NCBI GenBank assembly: GCA_963575645.1
Contig: OY754473.1
Coordinates: 8,680,001 to 8,744,000, forward strand
DNA: 64,000 nt
From: Xanthostigma xanthostigma
Taxonomy: Eukaryota > Arthropoda > Insecta > Raphidioptera > Raphidiidae
Direction: 5' to 3'
Part shown: positions 57,320 to 64,000 of the stretch, piece after piece
How the letters are laid out: the number at the start of each line of letters is the position of its first letter
How positions within the stretch are numbered: position 1 is the stretch's first letter
Program-made: the position numbers and the translations under genes
Notes under the pieces: generated by a model
Seen by the model: only the letters and a program-made list of their open reading frames with translations
Database searches by the model: none
What the model was told of the DNA's origin: nothing

Positions 57320-57900
57320 TGCAGTCCTTTTCTTCCTTGTTGCTGTTTTTTGTTTATTTTCATCTGATTTTTTCTTTCTTTCATTGTCTTGTTGCTTTTC
57401 TAGTCTCTTCTGTCTTTTGCCATTTAGAGGAAGCTATTACAAACGGATTCCGCTTTCCTTTTCGTTCGGATGTCATCATCTATTTTACATCGAACATTTG
57501 ATGTCGATTTATTCGGCGTGACTGTTAATTGAGATCTATCATCTCAGTTCCATTTGTCTGGACCCCCGTATGAACAAAAAGCGATGCCGATTAGTATTCA
57601 CGTCCTTCTTCCGCCAAGTTCCCACCTGATAACAAATCTTCAATCATTTAGCTTCCTTTTCATTCTGTGTAGTATCAGGAAAATTAATGTCATTTATTTC
57701 AGTATTTAAATTTGTCGTCGACATAATCGGGGTGCGTTTTTTCTTTTATTTCTTGTCCACAGTTGTTCTCATTTGATTCTATGATTAATGACTGCAAAGA
57801 GGGGGCAGCTTCTGGCTCTTCCTCAAAATAAATAGGTATGTTTAGTCCAGTACGTGGGGGTTTTTTGAATGCAAAAGGTGGGGTAGTAGTGATTTTTTAG
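57320..57900 (-). pseudogene. degenerate coding-like tract, minus strand
   Basis: In changing frames the minus strand reads FAFKKPPRTGLNIPIYFEEE and PEAAPSLQSLIIESNENN, then STTNLNTEINDINFPDTT, and later RKGKRNPFVIASSKWQKTEE. The acidic-then-basic order resembles the N-terminal leader of the QNKN transposases (compare copy C), but similarity is only general. Confidence 0.3.
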
Positions 57901-58223
57901 TATGTTGTTAAGCTAATGAAAAATCCAAGTTTTCGATCTGGAGGCGTGTGCGCTAGAGCCGCCATCTTGGATTTTAGGTACAAAAATTTGGTTTTTTGAT
58001 ATGAACTCAAAAACGATGGCTTTCACGACAAAATATCTTCTATACAAAGTTAACCCGGAGTCATGGGGTGGAAAAGTGTTACACGGACGTTGGGGTGGGT
58101 CTCACAGACCCGTTTATTAGATATCAATTATTCCAATACTTTATAAATAATAAAGTTAATGTTTATTCGTGTTTAGTTTTTTAGGTATTTATGTAAATAA
58201 ATGAAACCCAAATATCATATTAT

Positions 58224-58414
58224 TGTAGAGGGCCTTACCTTGACTTCACTTAAGATATAGGCCTTTGTCAGGATTCTTTCTAAACTTTATAATTGAAAAA
58301 AACAAATACGCATTCACACTTTCTTTATTACGCACTTTTCATCTTGTCTCATACATACATACTCATACACTTACATTACATTACTACCAACCTAACATAT
58401 ATACAGTATCTACA
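58224..58414 (-). repeat. Gypsy LTR (single, 191 bp)
   Basis: TGTAGA...TCTACA ends on the minus strand; lies just past the pol stop at 58437, where the 3' LTR belongs. No partner LTR, so limits are inferred. Confidence 0.5.
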
Positions 58415-58436
58415 GTCATTGTTATTTTTTTTTTAT

Positions 58437-58801
58437 TCAGTCACAGTCGGCCCTTCCTGATAATTCATCGGCCTCGATGACTCCTTCGCTCTCCTCCGAT
58501 TCATTACTCGGGTCGACTTCGGTGACATCTTCATCGTCATCTAGCTCGTCATCTTCTTCATCTACAGTTATCCATCGTTTCATGCGCTCTGGGGGTAGCA
58601 CACTACTATAGGGTTTTTGGGTCATCGTGTGTCCCGGTATATCTTCGATAAGGTATCGATCCATATCTAAAACTTTCTTTACAACGTAGGGTCCTACGTA
58701 CTTCGTTGCCATCTTAGGATTACGATCGTTCGGGGGAGTAACCCTTTGAATCATCACATAGTCACCTTCGTGATACTCGGTAGCTTTTATACGCGGTTTG
58801 T
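58437..58801 (-). pseudogene. Gypsy integrase C-terminus (GPY/F-like)
   Basis: Minus strand: KATEYHEGDYVMIQRVTPPN, then ATKYVGPYVVKKVLDMDRY with LIEDIPGHTMTQKPYSSV and an acidic tail (DEEDDELDDDEDVTEVD) to a stop at 58437. This is the C-terminal module after the integrase core. Everything upstream is missing: at 58802 QNKN-element terminal sequence begins. Confidence 0.8.
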
Positions 58802-59106
58802 TATATCAGTCGCCTAGATTCAAAACCCGACAAGTCCACATAAATAAAAATTGAGATAATGACAAAAACCTTGTAGACACTTTACCTGAACTAAATAAGT
58901 AACGAAATATTTTTTAAATTGATTAATATTAGTATTGAAAAACATTAAAAGACATTCTGAAAATCGGGGAGTTCCCGTAATCTTTAAAAATTGATTAGTA
59001 ATATGGGCATGTCGGGTTTTGCACCTGAACTTGTTAATTTTTATAAAATAAAAACGCCAATTTATACTGAAAATATGTTTTATTTTTCATGAAACTCAAT
59101 AGAAAA
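58802..59106. repeat. terminal/subterminal region of transposase copy D
   Basis: AAAACCCGACAAGTCC near 58819 and the inverted GTCGGGTTTTGCACC near 59010 make a short inverted pair, similar to the GTTTTGCAC repeats beside copy B. Non-coding otherwise. Confidence 0.45.
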
Positions 59107-59585
59107 CGTTTAAATACCAAATTCAACTGATTCTGCTTCAGAGTTATCTTCTTCTTTATTTTCATTTTCCATTTCGAGAATATTATGGAATGCATCTCTG
59201 AAAAATACCAATGCACTTTCATTTTCCCATTCATTTCCATAGTGTTTTTGTAAGAGTTTTGAAATGCTTTGTTTTTTGTCTGTGTTAATAGCCACCCCAG
59301 TTTCCAACACCTTTGGGTTCATCTGAGAAATATTTTTTCCCCTTTTGCATAAGCTTTTAGGTTGACAAATGCCATTTTTATAAAATATTTCTCCTTTTAC
59401 CAGTGGAGCACCTTTACGTTTAGTAATTATTATTCGCTTTGAAGGTTGAAATTTGAAATGCCAATATCCTGGTTGCTTTAAGACCTTTTGAGTTTCGCTT
59501 CTCCAATCCTTGATAATCACGTCATTTCCGACTTTGTGAACAGTAGCAAACTTTTTGATGATATTTATGTATTGATCAGGATGTA

Positions 59586-60451
59586 ATGGGTGTTTTTTTA
59601 GAGGTATACAAATTTAAAATGAAATAAAACACGTAAAAATAGGGTTGCTGGCCACGTTGTTGGCTTTGTTTAAAATATAATTTTATGCCATTTATGTTTA
59701 AATATGATTTCGGGCATATGGGCGCCACGGCTGGCTTGAATGAAGCGCAATCGGGAAGTCCAATTTTCGATCACTTTATCGAGCATCTGGGGCCGTATAT
59801 CGCCAATAGCGCGGTGAATGTTGACTTCCAAGTGATCCAACGTCTGTGGTTTATCGGCGTAGACTAGTGACTTCACGTATCCCCAAAGAAAGTAATCCAT
59901 AGCTGTGAGATCAAAATTTTGCGTTGAAAAAGAGGATCAAGCTGAATATTGTTTTCGGCCCATTCACCGAACGACGGCGCGCATAATGGTCACGCGGCTT
60001 TAACTCTTGCACAAGCTGGATCTTGTAAGCTTGTAAGCCAAGATCCCAATTGCTGTACACGACGGCGTATCGAATCATTCGGGTCCTCCTCAACACTACG
60101 CACCACAGCAGCAATGGCATGTTCTGTGCGCACTGTATGGCGTCTTTGTGGATGCGTATTATCAACTAGAGTATGCGTAGTTTGAAAACGATCCATGGTT
60201 TTCCGAATAACTTGCTCGGATGGACGATTATGTCGACCGTAAAATGGACGTAGCGCACGGTTAGTTTGGCAAACTGAACCATAATTTTCAAAATAAATTT
60301 GCACAATTTGCAAGCGTTGTACTGATGTAAGTCTATTCATGGTGAAATGGCAAAACATACTGACCACAAATCATCTGTCAACTGTCAAATTAACTGTCAC
60401 TTGAAACGGTGTTGCCAATTTCAAAACCAAACCTCCAAAAAAAACACCCTT
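59586..60451 (-). mobile_element. mariner-type transposon, internally deleted, with TA target
   Basis: Ends ATGGGTGTTTTTTTAGAGGT and, reversed, AAAGGGTGTTTTTTTTGGAG; flanked by TA (59584-59585 and 60452-60453). Insertion lies within the QNKN transposase ORF. 866 bp, against about 1.3 kb for full elements of this kind. Confidence 0.92.
59670..60340 (-). pseudogene. mariner/IS630 transposase, N- and C-terminal parts only
   Basis: ATG at 60338-60340: NRLTSVQRLQIVQIYFENYG, then VRTEHAIAAVVRSVEEDPND and RRRVQQLG (paired-type HTH pair). A frame change near 60040 is followed by YKIQLVQELKPRDHYA, LDPLFQRKIL, and then directly MDYFLWGYVKSLVYADKP with NWTSRLRFIQASRGAHM and EIIFKH. The segment between SDEAHF-type and the PRSCDLT-type motifs, which holds most catalytic residues, is deleted. 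Dead copy, but ends are kept, so it could be moved in trans. Confidence 0.88.
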
Positions 60452-60906
60452 TACAACTACCGTGTGTCGTTTGTAGACTTTTTCAATTTGACCAAATACC
60501 CGATCAGGGGGAATGTAAGAGTGCCCAACAACTGGGAATACTAACTCAATTTTTTCAATATGTTTTGGAGCTTCAAACTGTAGCCAATAGTTTAACATTC
60601 CGACAACCGTAGAATTCTTGTTCTGTGCGCCGCATCCATCGCAAACGAGACGAATGACTTTGATATTTTCCCCAAAATGAAAGTTGGACAGCATGTGATG
60701 CAAAGAAGATGAAATTTCGTTTGAGCTTCTCTGATGGTCTAACTCTGTCCAGACATACGCACTAACATTATCTGGAGTCAACTTACTTTTGGATGTTCCA
60801 CACACTATGGCCAAGTGGTAAAAGTTAATTTGCATACTAAAGTATGCGGACTGGTCCGGGAGTTTTGGTAATGCCAAATTCTTTTGACAGTCAAATGAAA
60901 ATGAGA

Positions 60907-61053
60907 TCATTTCGTCTTTTTCTTCTTGAAAATTTTTTCTTCTTGGAAATTTGCTCGCTCTTTCTCCTGCTCACTCATCAACTCCTTCAGCTTATGAACT
61001 TCACGCCGTAACTTGTCGTTTTCACGCCTCAGCTGAGATGGCTCATCATCCAT
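60907..61053 (-). CDS. THAP gene, exon 4 (coiled coil)
   Basis: Acceptor TTGATTGACAG at 61054-61064, then MDDEPSQLRRENDKLRREVH and KLKELMSEQEKERANFQEEK, a leucine/charged coiled coil as found after THAP domains. The frame ends in TGA at 60907-60909 after a duplicated CAAGAAGAAAA. With only one of the two 17-bp copies the frame would run on into the transposase ORF downstream. Phase 0 with exon 3. Confidence 0.65.
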   Translation of the reverse strand: MDDEPSQLRRENDKLRREVHKLKELMSEQEKERANFQEEKIFKKKKTK

Positions 61054-61274
61054 CTGTCAATCAAAAAACGAATTGAATTAATTAAAGCAACGCAATTTTT
61101 GCACAGCATATCAAAAAGCAATAAAAATGAGGCATCGTCGCATAAAAAATTATTGTTATGTTGCAAACTTTCTTCATCAATGATAGTCTTGCAATATGCG
61201 TGATCGATCCGAGCTTTTTTTTATTTGATTATGAACATTTACGTCTTACTTCACTAAAACAATGAGGAATATAC

Positions 61275-61382
61275 CTTGATGGACTGCTGCTGCTCCTGCG
61301 TCTGCTGCTGCTGCCGGCGCATAAATACAGCCGATGGAGTTTTCACTGTGAAGGATCCTACTCCATTTTTATTAATCGTTTG
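61275..61382 (-). CDS. THAP gene, exon 3 (Gln-rich)
   Basis: Acceptor TATATTTTGCAG, donor AAG|GTATAT. Encodes QTINKNGVGSFTVKTPSAVF and then MRRQQQQTQEQQQSIK. In phase with exons 2 and 4. Low complexity, no domain. Confidence 0.65.
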
Positions 61383-61461
61383 CTGCAAAATATATCAAAA
61401 ATTGGTTCAGTGACATACAAATAGAATTGTAAAGAAACTTTCTATAGTGTAAATAACATAC

Positions 61462-61602
61462 TTTGTATAAAGATTTCCTCGGTGAAGGGTTCAGTTTTGG
61501 TGGGGGATTTGGAATATCGAACAGCGTGGGTACAGCATTTGGTTTCAATTTTCTTCGATTGTCCTTTCTGTTTCTTTCAAATTGAGAATCTTCGAAATGT
61601 TT
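61462..61602 (-). CDS. THAP gene, exon 2 (second half of THAP finger)
   Basis: Starts after TTTCTTTCACAG, giving KHFEDSQFERNRKDNRRKLK then PNAVPTLFDIPNPPPK. With exon 1 it completes C-x2-H (LCEKHF) and the AVPT box that closes a THAP domain. Donor AAA|GTATGT. Confidence 0.8.
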
Positions 61603-61675
61603 CTGTGAAAGAAAGCAAAGCATGAATAAGTCTTTTGCAACATAGTATAGATTTACAAATGTCTATGGCGTTCAC

Positions 61676-61828
61676 CTCACAAAGGCGTGAAGCATCAGTT
61701 GGCTTCCAATTGTCACGTCGTACATTTTGTATCCATTTTGAGCGTCGAGGCTCTTGTATTGGGAACCTGAACGAACGAAAACCTTGTTCAGTTCTGTTGC
61801 TGCAATTGATTGCAGCACAACCTGTCAT
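61676..61828 (-). CDS. THAP-domain protein, exon 1
   Basis: ATG at 61826-61828: MTGCAAINCSNRTEQGFRSF, RFPIQEPRRSKWIQNVRRDN and WKPTDASRLCE. C-x4-C near the N-terminus, the FRFP and W/W/P invariants of THAP zinc fingers are present. Donor GAG|GTGAAC at 61675. An acceptor (TTTTACAG at 61852-61859) 22 bp before the ATG implies a further 5' UTR exon. THAP domains bind DNA; they occur in host regulators and in P-element-type transposases. Four exons join in phase without a stop, so it may be a live gene or a THAP-bearing transposon. Confidence 0.8.
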
Positions 61829-61859
61829 TCTCGTAAGCCCTTGTGGAAAACCTGTAAAA

Positions 61860-62395
61860 TTTCATGTTCATATAAAAATGTTTAAAAACATACATTTTCA
61901 ACAAACAAATATTTTAATCTGAATTTAATGCTTGTATGCACTAAATGAAACTCTGCTATTTTATCTTTTGCATTTGTTGTATACAAAGTTAACCTACATT
62001 GGCAGACTTTAATTTCCAACAATTTTGTCAATGCTTTCAAAAAAGTATACAGTTTGAAAATTCTCAACACACAACTGACAAACTGATTTCATAAAAATAG
62101 CAAAATGTTCCTTAATTTTTTGACTTACCAATAATTACCATCAAATAGATGCACTCGGGACACTGACAGCTGGCACAGAATAATACATAAATTTTAAAAA
62201 TCACTTCTCACGTACGTATCCTACTGTTGGTACACTAAAAACTGACAAAAGCACTCTCTGAATGCCACAAAAAGGCAAGACAAACAATCAAGTTGTTATG
62301 ACTTGTAACCTCAACTGAGGAGAGCCGCGGCTAGCGTAGTTCAGGCGGCGCGAGGGGCGTGGGCGAAGCCAGTAAGAGATGAGAATTACCCTGAT
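61860..62395. other. upstream region of THAP gene; no further gene seen
   Basis: Likely 5' UTR intron and promoter. A GC-richer patch is at 62320-62370. No TATA or other site can be fixed. Confidence 0.35.
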
Positions 62396-62401
62396 GGGAA
62401 A

Positions 62402-62430
62402 AGCCAAATTCAAATTCAAATTCAAATATT
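62402..62430 (-). repeat. ATTTGA-repeat tail of CR1-like LINE
   Basis: Plus strand AATTCAAATTCAAATTCAAA; on the element strand an ATTTGA-type run about 60 bp past the ORF stop, as at many CR1-like 3' ends. Confidence 0.65.
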
Positions 62431-62486
62431 TATTGTCAAAAGGAAAATTACATTTCGTATGACTTGTCAAGTACAAAAGCTAATAA

Positions 62487-64000
62487 TCAATATTTAAAAT
62501 CATTTACTGAATATAAACAAAGAGAGCATAGTCGACTTTTTATTTGTGGTTTAAATTTGGAATATGGCAGTAAAGTCACCTGTACTGGCAGTGTATTATA
62601 CATTCTCAACGCCGAAAATTCAGGGCTTTTATAAAACAAAGATAGATTGCACTTAGGTAGAATAAGTTTATTATTATGGCGAGTTTGATAGTCGTGCTTA
62701 GAGCTAAGAGGAGAATACCTATTTTTATGTCTATGAATGTAGCATAAAGAAAAATAAATGTACATTGAAGGGATAGTTAAAATATTATGTTTTAAAAAAT
62801 ACTCTTTACAGCTGTCACGGAAACCAAGGTTGAATATAATTCTGATAGCTTTTTTCTGCAGCAAGAAAATTCTATGAAGTCCGGCGGTGCTGCAACCCCA
62901 AAACATAATGCCATATTTGACATGCTGAAAGAAATATGCATAGTAAACAGTCAGGTCTAGATTAAAATCATAGCAACTATGATGTATTTTTCGCAGAGCG
63001 AACAAAGAACAGGCTAGCTTAGAGCTTAAATTTGAAACGTGTTGAGACCAGTTTAGAGTATCAGAAACTATTACACCTAGGAACTTAAAAGAATGTGTTA
63101 TCTCTAACGGAATATTTTTAGACCTCAATGCCAGATTAATGCTATCATTGTTTCCTTGGGATGTATGGAAAACCATATATTGAGTTTTACTCACATTTAA
63201 GCAAAGGGAGTTGTCGTGGCACCAAGATGAAAATTCATCAATAGATGATTGCACTTTATTTTGAAGTTCGAGGGGATTACTGGCAACTGATATGAAGCAT
63301 GTATCATCAGCATACATCACCACACGATCACAAGTCACGCAAGAAGGCAGATCATTTACATATAAAGTAAAGAGTATTGGGCCTAATACCGATCCTTGAG
63401 GAACGCCAGTTTTAATAAGTTTAGGCTTGGATGTTGAGTTACCAACGCGGACTAATTGCTTACGATCCCTGAGATAGGATGTGATCCAATTTAAGGCATT
63501 TCCACGTATCCCAAGATGCTGAATTTTTGTTAATAAACGATTATGATCAACTGTATCGAAAGCCTTGCTTAAATCACAAAAAACGGCTGACACATATTTC
63601 TTATTGTTTAGGCTTTCAGATATAATTTGGATCAGCTCATGAATTCCATCTTCTGTACATTTATTTTTACAAAAGCCATTTTGTGCAGAACAGATTATAT
63701 TGTTTTTATGCAGAAACGAATTAATTCTCATGCAGAAAGCAAATTCAAAAAGCTTAGAGAAAGTCGGTAATACAGATATAGGACGGTAGTTCGCCATATC
63801 AGATTTTTCGCCCTTTTTGAAAACAGGGACGGTTTTTGCTAATTTTAGAACCGATGGAAAAGCTCCATTAGAAAAGGAGATATTGATAAGATGAGTAAGA
63901 GGCTTAAGTATGAAGTCACAATTTTTTATCAGCATATTCGGTATCTCATCTGCACCACAGGAAAAATCATTTTTTAGTTTTTTTAAAAGTAAATTTGTTT
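62487..64000 (-). CDS. CR1/Jockey-like LINE reverse transcriptase, open, 5' end beyond window
   Basis: Minus strand, open from the right edge (ADEIPNMLIKN) to the stop at 62487, at least 504 codons without break. RT motifs: FKKGEKSDMANYRPISVLPT, FCDLSKAFDTVDH, LIKTGVPQGSVLGPILF, VVMYADDTCFI (catalytic YADD), SFKFLGVIVSDTLNW, then the C-terminal LLQKKAIRIIFNL and QTRHNN region. The endonuclease would lie to the right. No RNase H, as expected for CR1/Jockey types. The lack of breaks suggests a young copy. Confidence 0.93.
   Translation of the reverse strand, partial: TNLLLKKLKNDFSCGADEIPNMLIKNCDFILKPLTHLINISFSNGAFPSVLKLAKTVPVFKKGEKSDMANYRPISVLPTFSKLFEFAFCMRINSFLHKNNIICSAQNGFCKNKCTEDGIHELIQIISESLNNKKYVSAVFCDLSKAFDTVDHNRLLTKIQHLGIRGNALNWITSYLRDRKQLVRVGNSTSKPKLIKTGVPQGSVLGPILFTLYVNDLPSCVTCDRVVMYADDTCFISVASNPLELQNKVQSSIDEFSSWCHDNSLCLNVSKTQYMVFHTSQGNNDSINLALRSKNIPLEITHSFKFLGVIVSDTLNWSQHVSNLSSKLACSLFALRKIHHSCYDFNLDLTVYYAYFFQHVKYGIMFWGCSTAGLHRIFLLQKKAIRIIFNLGFRDSCKEYFLKHNILTIPSMYIYFSLCYIHRHKNRYSPLSSKHDYQTRHNNKLILPKCNLSLFYKSPEFSALRMYNTLPVQVTLLPYSKFKPQIKSRLCSLCLYSVNDFKY

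Larger units (their letters stand above)
59107..60940 (-). pseudogene. QNKN-family transposase, catalytic and C-terminal part (copy D), split by mariner
   Basis: Minus strand: ISFSFDCQKNLALPKLPDQS, ending in VCDGCGAQNKNSTV (first catalytic-like motif) and VVGHSYIPPDRVFGQIEK (second), then KRHTVV at the mariner. Past the mariner the frame resumes as HPDQYINIIKKFATVHKVGN, PGYWHFKFQPSKR, LCKRGKN and a Glu-rich C-terminus (stop at 59110). Removing the mariner with one TA gives one continuous frame. The upstream end is continuous with exon 4 of the THAP gene except for a 17-bp tandem duplication at about 60920-60955 that shifts frame. Confidence 0.8.

Noticed and set aside
58040-58130. TTAACCCGGAGTCATGGGG with GGGTGGGTCTCACAGACCC, like a piggyBac end
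   Set aside because: Only one end is visible and no transposase or partner terminus was found nearby.

Overview
The window looks like accessory, transposon-packed DNA from an insect (arthropod) nuclear genome. The supporting signs are high A+T, short GT-AG introns, I-type and CR1-type non-LTR elements with EN-RT(-RNase H), copia half-tRNA primer sites, an errantivirus env, and piggyBac, hAT, Tc1, mariner, pogo, PIF/Harbinger and Helitron elements. The order of insect cannot be fixed from the sequence. No clear intact host gene is present. I see no bacterial operon, CRISPR array, rRNA or convincing tRNA.

Layout. 1-2100: minus-strand copia remnant (gag, zinc knuckle, protease, pre-integrase, PBS) with a small MITE in gag. 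2263-8570: minus-strand I-type LINE whose ORF2 is cut by a 0.67-kb repeat (3570-4239). 8571-12680: mostly non-coding, with an insect dispersed repeat, a ~118-bp tandem repeat carrying GCGCATGCGC, and a fragment of a methyl-CpG-binding-domain (MBD) sequence. 12680-21539: a four-layer nest in which an MBD coding sequence is split by a piggyBac, which holds a hAT, which holds a young Gypsy LTR element (15058-19681). 21530-23000: gypsy gag scrap, then an errantivirus LTR and env. 23036-24655: first copy of a transposase family marked by a QNKN/QNRN motif. 27560-33187: plus-strand I-type LINE, nearly intact. 34149-37294: unknown two-exon fragment and a three-exon QNKN transposase. 37922-38800: CR1-like RT scrap. 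41080-42303: QNKN scrap next to a Polinton-type DNA polymerase B fragment. 42833-45222: Helitron containing an apparently intact Tc1 transposon (43236-44866). 45631-48745: more QNKN scraps, two PIF/Harbinger fragments and a pogo/Tigger fragment. 48816-51112: a third MBD-family exon, a copia LTR with PPT on one side and PBS on the other, a copia integrase fragment, and two promoter-proximal exons of an unknown gene. 51365-54102: AT microsatellite, acidic ORF, small hAT with perfect target duplication, and a second copy of the 0.65-kb repeat inside another ORF. 54103-58200: little coding signal; a 356-bp tandem duplication. 58224-61828: Gypsy 3' end, QNKN transposase interrupted by a mariner, and directly upstream a four-exon THAP-domain gene that runs into the transposase. 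62400-64000: CR1-like LINE running off the right edge.

The genes do not form a pathway. The content is best read as layers of insertion, several of which can be ordered because target duplications or the broken reading frame can be identified. The most unusual items are the THAP-to-transposase junction, the dispersed MBD-domain family, the abundance of the QNKN transposase family (at least six pieces), the Polinton polymerase remnant, and the Tc1 with inner and outer inverted repeats inside a Helitron.
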